From: Chloroflexota bacterium
GTDB lineage: Bacteria > Chloroflexota > Dehalococcoidia > Lucifugimonadales > JACPCL1
Length of the DNA stretch: 5,194 nucleotides
Direction of reading: 5' to 3'
Assembly (NCBI GenBank): GCA_016210395.1
Contig: JACQUI010000188.1
Location: 1 to 5,194, forward strand
The position numbers and the translations under genes are program-made. This document shows, in pieces, positions 1 to 4,838 of this stretch (within the stretch, counting starts at the first letter, position 1; each line of letters begins with the position of its first letter). Below the pieces are notes generated by a model. The model was not told where the DNA came from. It ran no database searches and saw only the letters and a list, made by a program, of their open reading frames with translations.

Positions 1-453
1 CTTTTGAAGGAGCTTCAGCTCCTCGACGTCCTTCACCGCGCGGATATCATCGGCAATGCCCGTGAGCGGCGTCATGTTGACGGTCGCCCCGTTGATAGGC
101 GTCTCCTTCAGCTTCTGCGTCAGGCGCTGGTGCGAGGCCACCGTCATGTTGTCCGCCTCGAAGCCCAGCTCTTTGACTTTGGACTCGCCAAGCAGCGTTG
201 TGAACCAGTCCAGGTTGGACTGAACACGCGCCACGCGATAGGCGGGAGCCTGCTGCCCCGCTTGCTCGATGTAGCGAAAGTCGGTAGCCAGGACGGCATC
301 CTGCTGTGTGATGAAGAGATACCCGGCAGAGCCGGTGAAGCCGGAAAGGTAGCGCCTGTTCTCCGGGCTGGAGACCAGCAGGGCCTCTACCTTCTTCTCC
401 TTCATGACATCACGGATGGCGGATAGCCGGCTGGACGTGGGGGTGTTGGACAT
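1..453 (-). CDS. M24 family (Xaa-Pro aminopeptidase-like) peptidase, N-terminal part, cut by the left edge
   Basis: The minus strand is open from an ATG at 453 to the window edge, giving 151 codons with no stop. The protein begins MSNTPTSSRLSAIRDVMKEK and shows the pattern of the creatinase/prolidase N-terminal domain: a helix (about residues 8-22), the strand ALLVSSPENRRYLSGFTGS (24-42), then ATDFRYIEQA (56-65), and at about 133-150 the stretch DDIRAVKDVEELKLLQ that normally leads into the catalytic pita-bread domain. Such enzymes are cytoplasmic metallopeptidases that remove N-terminal residues preceding proline. The metal ligands lie in the missing C-terminal part, so activity cannot be judged and a related creatinase-like role is possible. 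An AAGGAG ribosome-binding site at 459-464, 5 nt before the ATG, supports the start. It lies 20 nt after the zinc-ribbon/DUF4870 gene on the same strand, so co-transcription is likely. Confidence 0.9.
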   Translation of the reverse strand, partial: MSNTPTSSRLSAIRDVMKEKKVEALLVSSPENRRYLSGFTGSAGYLFITQQDAVLATDFRYIEQAGQQAPAYRVARVQSNLDWFTTLLGESKVKELGFEADNMTVASHQRLTQKLKETPINGATVNMTPLTGIADDIRAVKDVEELKLLQK

Positions 454-473
454 TGGCGCTCCTTAGGACTGGT

Positions 474-1094
474 CTATTTCAGGAACCGGAATGTGATGGG
501 GTAGCGGAAGAACTCGCCGTTGGCGGCGCGAATGGAGGCGACGATCACAGCGATGACGGCATAGACCGCAAGGGCGAAGAGGAGGAAGAAGCCAACGATG
601 ATGAATAGCAATGGAATACAGATGAGCGCGAAGATGATGACGCTGATCTGGAAGTTCACCGACTCCTTGCCATTGTGGTCAATGAACGGGTGTTCTTCCC
701 TGGAGATAAGCCACATCAGCAGCGGCCCCAGGATATTCCCGAATGGAAATACAAAGCCGGCAAAAGCGGAAAGGTGGCATAGCATCCCCATGGTCCTGGC
801 GCGCTGGGGGAGCCCGGACGCGTGCGGCGGCGGGGCCACAGGGGTGGGCGCAAGCCCCGGTGGCGAGACCGGCGGAGCGGCTTGCTGCGGCGAGACTGGC
901 TGAGGAGGTTGCGCCGGCTGCGGCGTCTCAACCGGGGTGGCCTGCGCCGTGACGGGCTCCGGCGGCTGTTGTGAAGCAGGCGCCTGGGCGGGAGCGGCAT
1001 GCACAGGTTGAGGCTGGGCCACGGGTCTGCCGCAAGCGGCGCAGAAGCGGGCGTCGGCGGTGAGCTGCTGGCCGCAGTTGGCGCAATAGGGCAT
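474..1094 (-). CDS. Zinc-ribbon plus DUF4870 (Tic20-like) membrane protein
   Basis: The 206-residue protein starts MPYCANCGQQ. Cys4/Cys7 and Cys18/Cys21 form two CxxC knuckles of a short zinc ribbon. Residues 24 to about 97 are a low-complexity linker rich in Pro, Ala and Gln. The C-terminal part (about 98-206) matches the DUF4870 pattern: LCHLSAFAGFVFPFGNILGP, then WLISREEHPFIDHNGKESVNFQ, hydrophobic segments at roughly 150-172 and 173-190, and the ending ANGEFFRYPITFRF. It is therefore probably an inner-membrane protein with a cytosolic zinc-binding head; the function of this family is not known to me. I chose the ATG at 1094 rather than the in-frame ATG at 1184, because it is preceded by AAGGA (1103-1107, 8 nt spacer), the zinc ribbon starts right there, and the upstream 30 codons look non-coding and overlap a palindromic repeat. 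The gene for an M24 peptidase follows after 20 nt. Confidence 0.9.
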   Translation of the reverse strand: MPYCANCGQQLTADARFCAACGRPVAQPQPVHAAPAQAPASQQPPEPVTAQATPVETPQPAQPPQPVSPQQAAPPVSPPGLAPTPVAPPPHASGLPQRARTMGMLCHLSAFAGFVFPFGNILGPLLMWLISREEHPFIDHNGKESVNFQISVIIFALICIPLLFIIVGFFLLFALAVYAVIAVIVASIRAANGEFFRYPITFRFLK

Positions 1095-1133
1095 GTTGTT
1101 GGTCCTTGGTGTGCGATGCCTGTGAACATGATC

Positions 1134-1153
1134 TGTAGGGGCAGGCCTTGCCC
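1134..1153. repeat. Partial TGTAGGGGC-type palindromic repeat
   Basis: The left arm reads TGTAGGGGCA and the right arm is TGCCC, around the self-complementary centre AGGCCT. The right arm lacks the CTAC end seen in the complete copy at 4771-4798, so this looks like a truncated or decayed member of the same palindrome family. It lies 40 nt upstream of the start of the zinc-ribbon gene, within its probable leader or promoter region. Confidence 0.55.
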
Positions 1154-1182
1154 GACAATTGCCTTCATGCCAAGGAGGGTGC

Positions 1183-1203
1183 AAGGGAACCGGCGTTCCC
1201 TGC
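1183..1203. repeat. Inverted repeat (GGGAAC/GTTCCC hairpin)
   Basis: GGGAAC at 1185-1190 pairs with GTTCCC at 1195-1200 across a 4-nt loop (CGGC). Allowing one bulged A, the stem can extend through flanking GCA/TGC. It lies between two TAGGGGC-type palindromes in the same intergenic stretch. No T run follows on either strand, so a classic intrinsic terminator is not supported. Confidence 0.45.
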
Positions 1204-1217
1204 CTGGGGCGTCCCTG

Positions 1218-1242
1218 TAGGGGCGCAAGGCTTGCGCCCTAA
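1218..1242. repeat. TAGGGGC-type palindromic repeat
   Basis: GGGCGCAAG at 1221-1229 and CTTGCGCCC at 1231-1239 are perfect inverted arms around a single central base. TAG/TAA flanks extend the pairing imperfectly (G-T at 1220/1240, A-A mismatch, T-A at 1218/1242). The outer TAGGGGC is shared with the copies at 1313-1337 and 4771-4798, but the inner arm (CGCAAG/CTTGCG) is different. Confidence 0.65.
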
Positions 1243-1291
1243 GGCGGGGCAGGTGGGGAAAGCGACCTCTGCCAGGCAGGAAGAGGCAAAC

Positions 1292-1307
1292 TCCCGAATT
1301 ATCGGGA
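1292..1307. repeat. Short hairpin (TCCCGA/TCGGGA)
   Basis: A 6-bp perfect inverted repeat (1292-1297 with 1302-1307) encloses a 4-nt AT loop. It sits just left of the palindrome at 1313-1337 and may be part of the same compound non-coding element. No function can be assigned. Confidence 0.35.
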
Positions 1308-1312
1308 AAGCC

Positions 1313-1337
1313 TAGGGGCAGGGTAACCCTGCCCTTA
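1313..1337. repeat. TAGGGGC-type palindromic repeat downstream of the MaoC operon
   Basis: GGGCAGGGT at 1316-1324 and ACCCTGCCC at 1326-1334 are perfect arms around one central A. Adding TAG/TTA with one G-T pair extends the stem to 12 pairs. It starts 41 nt after the stop codon of the last MaoC gene (read on the minus strand). It could protect or define the 3' end of that transcript, but no T tract follows, so I do not call it a rho-independent terminator. Confidence 0.65.
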
Positions 1338-1378
1338 CACACGCATGCTGACCCACAAACGCCGTTCTGTCAACAGGG

Positions 1379-1834
1379 CTACAGCGGAACCGTCACCTTA
1401 GCCGTCGCAATCGTCTGGCCCATCTGGTTGACGCCCCTCATTTCAACGTCCACCAGCCGCTTGCCGTTCTCTTCGCGCTTAGCAAGCACCGTGCCGCTAA
1501 AGGTGACCACGTCGCCTGGGCGGAACGGCTCCAGAGCCCGCATGGCAAAGGTGCTGCGGAGCACGTTGTTCATGGGGAAGGCAAGCTGCAGCGCCTCGGT
1601 CATGTAGGCGCAGGTGACGACGCCCATGTTCACGGTCCCGGCGAAGATGCCCTCTTTGGCGTACTCCTCGTCGGTGTGGAGGTTCTTGCCAACGGTAGCC
1701 GGTGGAGGTCCCGGACGATTCAGGGCGGTGTAGTTGTTGATGGTCACCTGGCTTTCCGTCTTCTGGAGCTTGGGCAGCTCGTCTCCTACCTGAATGGAAT
1801 CGAAGGTCGCCTTGGAAGCGGTAAGCGTGGTCAT
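1379..1834 (-). CDS. MaoC-like hotdog acyl dehydratase subunit B (copy 1)
   Basis: This 151-residue protein fits a single hotdog domain. Features are FDSIQVGDELPKL near residues 11-23, the helix segment NLHTDEEYAKEGIF (51-64), GTVNMGVVTCAYMTEAL (66-82), EPFRPGDVVTFSGTVLAKR (102-120) and a C-terminal VDVEMRGVNQMGQTIATAKV strand pair. His53 matches the His of the MaoC motif, but the catalytic Asp normally five residues earlier is Val48, and a Pro-rich loop (about 39-50) replaces the usual G-D-x-N-P. By homology it would be the C-terminal-type half of a two-subunit acyl-CoA or acyl-carrier hydratase/dehydratase; activity is uncertain. It is about 55% identical by eye to the B gene at 2547-3005. 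A very strong AAAGGAGGT (1839-1847) sits 4 nt before the ATG. It is separated from its partner A gene by 171 nt, largely a dispersed repeat. Confidence 0.88.
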   Translation of the reverse strand: MTTLTASKATFDSIQVGDELPKLQKTESQVTINNYTALNRPGPPPATVGKNLHTDEEYAKEGIFAGTVNMGVVTCAYMTEALQLAFPMNNVLRSTFAMRALEPFRPGDVVTFSGTVLAKREENGKRLVDVEMRGVNQMGQTIATAKVTVPL

Positions 1835-1873
1835 TTGGACCTCCTTTGATGCAGTGCAGCTATGATTGACAAA

Positions 1874-1985
1874 CGACGGGCCGCTGCCACGGCCCTCTCT
1901 ATGGCGGTGCGGGTGAGAGATTCTTCGCGAAGCAATGCACGTTCAGGAGCAAAGGTAGCTTGACCACTTCGCTCCAGAATGACAA
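1874..1985 (-). repeat. Dispersed repeat, copy A, inside the MaoC operon
   Basis: Read on the minus strand, this segment begins TTGTCATTCTGGAGCGAAG, contains TCGCGAAGAATCT in its middle and ends in a GGGCCG/CGGCCC hairpin followed by GTCG. The segment at 4839-4972 on the plus strand has the same order of blocks. From TCGCGAAGAATCT to GTCG the two align without gaps over 57 nt at about 45 matches by hand count, and weaker ungapped similarity continues for 29 nt upstream. The substitutions show no codon-position pattern, so it is probably non-coding. The GTCAT...GAGCGAAG / GCGAAGAATCT blocks resemble intergenic repeats common in Chloroflexota-like genomes (general knowledge). It fills most of the gap between the A1 and B1 genes. 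Confidence 0.7.
1878..1895 (-). other. Conserved hairpin at the end of repeat copy A
   Basis: A 6-bp GC-only stem (1878-1883 with 1890-1895) has a 6-nt loop reading TGGCAG on the minus strand. The other repeat copy keeps the identical stem (4951-4956 with 4963-4968) but has loop CGGGAG. It lies in the transcribed spacer between the A1 and B1 genes, 31 nt before the B1 ribosome-binding site. It could affect processing or attenuation, which is inference. Confidence 0.5.
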
Positions 1986-2000
1986 GCCGCGTCCCTGTAC

Positions 2001-2006
2001 CCTCCT
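2001..2006 (-). promoter_or_regulatory. Orphan Shine-Dalgarno at the stop codon of MaoC gene A1
   Basis: On the minus strand the A1 stop TGA runs directly into AGGAGGG, the same layout as at the A2 stop (TAGGAGG), where B2 starts 6 nt later. Here no ATG, GTG or TTG starts a sustained reading frame at a suitable distance, and the next gene (B1) begins 171 nt away with its own site. It is best read as the relic of the original B1 ribosome-binding site. Confidence 0.55.
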
Positions 2007-2536
2007 CATGCGCTCCGGGACTTCTGGCCCCGGGCATACTCCCAGATGATATTGTAGAGGTACTCCACTACCTTCTCTCCACGCTGGTTGTGGGCGACGA
2101 CGCGGAAAGAGAGGAACCGGTTGCCTGTACGCGTCTCCCAGCGGTTGTCCAGCGTGCTGGTGCTGGTAATCGTGTCGCCTGGACGCACGGGGACGCCTTG
2201 GTAGACCACTTCCGTGCCGGCAAAGGGGGTGCTGCGGGGGTTGTGTTGGGCTTGCTCCGGCGACACATACCCGTGGTAGTTCATCACCTCGGCGCGCCGC
2301 ATGGGCGCAAAGACGTAGCACATGGTCGGCGGCGCAATGATTCCAGGGAACCCCGCCGCCCTTGCTGCGGCGTCATCGAAGTAGATGGGGTTGTTGTTCT
2401 GCACCGATCTGGCGTAGTTAGCGATGTTCTCGCGGGTTATGGCGAAGGTCATGGGAGGGCACGTGTGCCCAATTTGCATCACCTCCCAGTTGTAGACCTT
2501 CTCCTCGGCGGCTTCGTGAGCCGATGCCTGCGTCAT
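2006..2536 (-). CDS. MaoC N-terminal-type (FAS1-like) hotdog dehydratase subunit A (copy 1)
   Basis: The 176-residue protein has the pattern of the MaoC N-terminal dehydratase domain: ITRENIANYARSVQNNNPIYFDDAAARAAG at about 33-62 (partly quoted here as its motif), IIAPPTM (66-72), RSTPFAG (101-107), VPVRPGDTITSTSTLDNRW (115-133) and NQRGEKVVEYLYNIIWEY (150-167). In the NPIY motif the MaoC His is Tyr52 and the Asp position is Asn47, so this subunit should not supply the standard catalytic dyad; N-domain partners in HadAB- or ChsH-type complexes are commonly non-catalytic. It is about 60% identical by eye to the A gene at 3016-3531, including a shared ARGQKSRSA-like tail. The ATG at 2536 lies 10 nt after the stop of B2, with AGGA at 2545-2548 overlapping that stop, so translation is probably coupled. 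It most likely pairs with B1 downstream. Confidence 0.88.
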   Translation of the reverse strand: MTQASAHEAAEEKVYNWEVMQIGHTCPPMTFAITRENIANYARSVQNNNPIYFDDAAARAAGFPGIIAPPTMCYVFAPMRRAEVMNYHGYVSPEQAQHNPRSTPFAGTEVVYQGVPVRPGDTITSTSTLDNRWETRTGNRFLSFRVVAHNQRGEKVVEYLYNIIWEYARGQKSRSA

Positions 2537-2546
2537 GTCACACGTC

Positions 2547-3005
2547 CTATTCCAGGGGGAGCGTGGCTTTCGCCGCCGCCACGTTCTGCCCTAGCTGGTT
2601 GACGCCCGCGATCTCCACATCCACCACGCGGCGTCCGCCGTTTTCCACGCGCTTCTCCAGCACACGGCCGCTCAAAGTCACGGTGTCGCCGGCTCGAAAA
2701 GGCTCCAGGGCCTTCATGCTCAGAGCGCACGCCTGGACGCTTTGCTGAGGGAAGGCTTTCTGCAGAAACTCCATCATGAAGGCAACGGTGACCACCCCGT
2801 AGTTCACGGTGCCTTTGAAGATGCCCTGGTCGGCAAACCGCTGGTCGGTGTGCAGGTTGTTGCTCTGGAACTGCCGTGGCCGGCGGTGCACGATGAGCCG
2901 CGTGTAGGTGTCAATGGTCACTTGGGTCTCGGTCTTCGCCAGCTTGGGCAACTCGTCCCCAACGGCAATGGTGTCAAAGGTAACCGGCAAGGTCTGGACA
3001 GCCAT
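2547..3005 (-). CDS. MaoC-like hotdog acyl dehydratase subunit B (copy 2)
   Basis: This 152-residue single-hotdog protein starts MAVQTLPVTFDTIAVGDELP. It shares VGDELPKL, the NLHTD segment (50-54), GIFKGTVNYGVV (61-72), ALEPFRAGD (99-107) and the C-terminal VDVEIAGVNQLGQ pattern with the B gene at 1379-1834. His52 is retained, but the position five residues earlier is Gln47 rather than Asp, and the loop before it (RRPRQFQSNN) is basic instead of Pro-rich. It is predicted to act with A2 as a heteromeric acyl-thioester hydratase or dehydratase; the substrate is unknown. An in-frame ATG at 3185 exists, but it lies inside the A2 gene. The ATG at 3005 has AGGAGG at 3012-3017 (6 nt spacer) overlapping the A2 stop, and matches the start of its paralogue. 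The A1 gene starts 10 nt after its stop. Confidence 0.9.
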   Translation of the reverse strand: MAVQTLPVTFDTIAVGDELPKLAKTETQVTIDTYTRLIVHRRPRQFQSNNLHTDQRFADQGIFKGTVNYGVVTVAFMMEFLQKAFPQQSVQACALSMKALEPFRAGDTVTLSGRVLEKRVENGGRRVVDVEIAGVNQLGQNVAAAKATLPLE

Positions 3006-3015
3006 ACGACGCCTC

Positions 3016-3531
3016 CTACGCGCTGCGGCCTTTTTGGCCTCGGAAGTATTCCCAAATGATGTTGTAGACGTAGTCGCCGATGTGCTCGCCACGCTGGTTG
3101 TGCATGGTGATCTTGAAACCGACGAACTTGTTTCCCGAGCGGCTGATCCACCTGTTGTCCAGGCGCGACACGCTGGCGATGACATCCCCCGCCACGACGG
3201 GTACGCCGGTCAGCGACACATCCGACCCGGCAAACGGGGTGCTCCGCGGCGGGGAGGCTTGCTCCGGCGCCAGGAAACCCATCTCGTTGAACATTTCCCA
3301 TCGCCGCATGGGCGCGTACGCGTAGATCATCGAAGGCGGCGCCACAACGTCGGAGTACCCTGCTGCGCGCGCGGCCTTTGGGTCAAGGTAGATGGGGTTG
3401 GTCTCCTGCACGGAGAGACAGTAGTCGGCGATGTACTCGGGCGTAATCTTCTCGAATACCGGCTGGGCCTGATGGCCGATCTTCATCACTTCCCAGTCGT
3501 ACACGGGCCAATCGGGGATTTTCTGTTCCAT
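3016..3531 (-). CDS. MaoC N-terminal-type (FAS1-like) hotdog dehydratase subunit A (copy 2), first gene of the operon
   Basis: The 171-residue protein starts MEQKIPDWPVYDWEVMKIGH. Its motifs follow the FAS1-like/MaoC N-terminal pattern: SVQETNPIYLDPKAARAAGY (40-59), VVAPPSM (62-68), RSTPFAG (96-102), VPVVAGDVIASVSRLDNRW (110-128) and a YVYNIIWEYFRGQKGRSA tail. The MaoC His is Tyr48 and the Asp position is Glu43, so it is probably a structural or substrate-binding partner of B2. An upstream in-frame ATG at 3579 would fall between the -35 and -10 boxes of the promoter at 3558-3586. The ATG at 3531 has GGGAGGT (3536-3542) 4 nt upstream and is clearly the real start. B2 follows after 10 nt with its ribosome-binding site overlapping the TAG stop. 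Divergent to the lipoprotein gene at 3700. Confidence 0.9.
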   Translation of the reverse strand: MEQKIPDWPVYDWEVMKIGHQAQPVFEKITPEYIADYCLSVQETNPIYLDPKAARAAGYSDVVAPPSMIYAYAPMRRWEMFNEMGFLAPEQASPPRSTPFAGSDVSLTGVPVVAGDVIASVSRLDNRWISRSGNKFVGFKITMHNQRGEHIGDYVYNIIWEYFRGQKGRSA

Positions 3532-3557
3532 CGTCACCTCCCATTTTGCCTGGCCCG

Positions 3558-3586
3558 ATTGTAGTGGCCGCGCGAACACAAGTCAA
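3558..3586 (-). promoter_or_regulatory. Sigma70-type promoter of the MaoC operon
   Basis: On the minus strand a -35 TTGACT (3581-3586, 5 of 6 to consensus) and a -10 TACAAT (3558-3563, 5 of 6) are separated by exactly 17 nt. The predicted transcription start near 3551 leaves a leader of about 20 nt before the ATG at 3531, containing the GGGAGGT ribosome-binding site. The position rules out the longer reading frame starting at 3579. Confidence 0.7.
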
Positions 3587-3603
3587 CGCGAAGGTTACGC
3601 GCC

Positions 3604-3634
3604 TTGCCGACCCTTGCTGCCTACGCCGTATACT
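3604..3634 (+). promoter_or_regulatory. Possible sigma70-type promoter of the lipoprotein gene
   Basis: TATACT at 3629-3634 matches the -10 consensus in 5 of 6 positions. The best -35 is TTGCCG at 3604-3609 (4 of 6) with a longish 19-nt spacer. The predicted start near 3641 would give a leader of about 60 nt that begins within a GGCGG/CCGCC dyad (3639-3652). It is back-to-back with the MaoC promoter. Confidence 0.4.
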
Positions 3635-3699
3635 GTGAGGCGGTTTGCCGCCGGGCTTCCCCCCTGAAACGCCCGCGGCCAAAAAGGAAACGACGCTAA

Positions 3700-4716
3700 A
3701 TGCCGCGCTACCCCGCGCTCTGCCGCAACGCCGCCTTGCTCTTCGCAGCCCTGGCCATCGCCGCATCCCTATCCGGCTGCGGCCCCAGCGCCTACAAGAA
3801 CACTATCCTCTTCACGTCGCACCGCCTGGGCAACCTGGGCGTCCACTCCATGACGCCCAGCGGCGAGCCTATTACGCCTCTGACGCCCCGGGAAACGGAC
3901 GCCTACGGAGCACGCTGGTCGCCCGACTACACGCAGCTTCTGTACCTAGCACGTAGAGGAGAGACCACCGCCCTGTTGGTGGCGAACAGGGATGGCTCCC
4001 GTCCCACGAAGCTTGTGGAAACATCAGGCATCCTCGCCAACCCCACCTGGTCGCCCGACGGCAAGCGCATCGCCTATGCACTGACAAAGGACGGGGCCAC
4101 GCAGATTCGCGTTATAGGTCCGGACGGCCAGGGGGACACGGCCGTGGTGTTCGACGTGGCGACGGCGGATTCCCCCACGTGGTCTCCGGACAGCCAGTGG
4201 CTGGCAGCGGCATCAGCGTCGCCGGAGTTCCCGGGCATCTACCTGCGCAATCCCTCCGGCGTGAACTACCACCGCCTGACCGACCAGCAAGACTCCGCGC
4301 CCCTCTGGTCGCCCAAGCAGGAGAGAATAGCCTTCCTTTCCCAGCGGGACGGCACGCCGGAGGTCTACGTGATGCACAGCGACGGATCGCTCCAGACACG
4401 CCTGACCAGGAACGAGGCCAAGGAGTACCAGCTCGCGTGGTCTCCCGATGGCGCACAGATCGCCTATGTTTCGGAGGTGGACGGCAACCCGGAGGTCTAC
4501 GTGTCCCGCGCCGACGGTACGCAGGCCACACGCCTCACCCACAACGCTTTCCCGGACATAGAGCCCGCCTGGTCGCCCGATGGCCAGCGCATCGTGTTCG
4601 TATCCTACCGTGAAGGCAACGCGGACCTGTTCATCATGGACACCGACGGCAACCGACAGAAGAACCTCACGTCCGGGCCCTCGACCGACTTCATGCCCGC
4701 CTGGTCGGCCAGGTGA
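3700..4716 (+). CDS. TolB-like PD40 beta-propeller lipoprotein
   Basis: The 338-residue protein has an N-terminal signal (Arg at 3 and 9, hydrophobic 11-23) ending in the lipobox LSGC, with Cys27 as the predicted lipidated residue, so it should be membrane-anchored outside the cytoplasm. The rest is a propeller. WSPD-type motifs have their Trp at residues 73, 117, 161, 203, 247, 291 and 335, a spacing of 44, 44, 42, 44, 44 and 44, each followed by strands like RIAFLSQRDG and EVYVMHSDGS. This gives six full units plus an N-terminal half (35-72) and a C-terminal WSAR stub that could close a seventh blade. It resembles the PD40/TolB C-terminal repeat family, but lacks the TolB N-terminal domain and has no tol genes nearby; a binding or scaffold role is the most that can be said. 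Start: AAGGA at 3684-3688, 11 nt before ATG. Confidence 0.9.
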   Translation: MPRYPALCRNAALLFAALAIAASLSGCGPSAYKNTILFTSHRLGNLGVHSMTPSGEPITPLTPRETDAYGARWSPDYTQLLYLARRGETTALLVANRDGSRPTKLVETSGILANPTWSPDGKRIAYALTKDGATQIRVIGPDGQGDTAVVFDVATADSPTWSPDSQWLAAASASPEFPGIYLRNPSGVNYHRLTDQQDSAPLWSPKQERIAFLSQRDGTPEVYVMHSDGSLQTRLTRNEAKEYQLAWSPDGAQIAYVSEVDGNPEVYVSRADGTQATRLTHNAFPDIEPAWSPDGQRIVFVSYREGNADLFIMDTDGNRQKNLTSGPSTDFMPAWSAR

Positions 4717-4770
4717 ACAACCCCTGCCACGTACGCGGCGCGCTTTGGATCACACACCCGTGGGGCGGAG

Positions 4771-4798
4771 GTAGGGGCACGATATATCGTGCCCCTAC
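4771..4798. repeat. Perfect 28-bp GTAGGGGC...GCCCCTAC palindrome
   Basis: The arms GTAGGGGCACGATA and TATCGTGCCCCTAC are exact reverse complements with no central spacer. It begins 55 nt after the lipoprotein stop codon. It is the complete version of the TAGGGGC-type elements at 1134, 1218 and 1313. It could form a hairpin at the 3' end of the lipoprotein mRNA, but there is no T run, so termination is not established. Such palindromes are dispersed intergenic repeats in several GC-rich bacterial groups (general knowledge). Confidence 0.8.
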
Positions 4799-4838
4799 GC
4801 AAATAGCCGCGATGCTCCAGTGTGGACGGCGAGCCACG

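Noticed and set aside
1095..1184. N-terminal extension of the zinc-ribbon protein from an ATG at 1184
   Set aside because: The extra 30 residues overlap a palindromic repeat and look non-coding. The zinc ribbon begins directly at the ATG at 1094, which has its own ribosome-binding site.
1134..1337. CRISPR array
   Set aside because: The repeated units are palindromes with differing inner sequence and irregular spacing, not identical direct repeats with uniform spacers.
716..1342. 208-codon minus-strand frame rich in Arg, Pro and Ser
   Set aside because: It is an out-of-frame shadow of the Pro-rich linker of the zinc-ribbon gene, extended through the hairpin-rich intergenic region.
1831..2037. 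68-codon minus-strand reading frame between A1 and B1
   Set aside because: It overlaps the end of A1 and the start of B1, has no good ribosome-binding site, and consists mostly of the dispersed repeat. Its substitutions relative to the other repeat copy show no codon-position bias.
2908..3564. 218-codon plus-strand frame opposite A2 and B2
   Set aside because: It is antisense to two well-supported MaoC genes, has no recognisable motifs, and is explained by high GC content.
3532..3579. N-terminal extension of the A2 protein from an ATG at 3579
   Set aside because: The ATG lies between the -35 and -10 boxes of the operon promoter, whereas the ATG at 3531 has a strong ribosome-binding site.
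4179..4613. 144-codon plus-strand frame inside the lipoprotein gene
   Set aside because: It is an out-of-frame reading of the regular WSPD repeats; the main frame has a signal peptide and propeller motifs.
4771..4798. Rho-independent terminator for the lipoprotein gene
   Set aside because: The palindrome is perfect and well placed, but is followed by CGCAAATA rather than a T run, and the same family occurs elsewhere, so it is recorded as a repeat.
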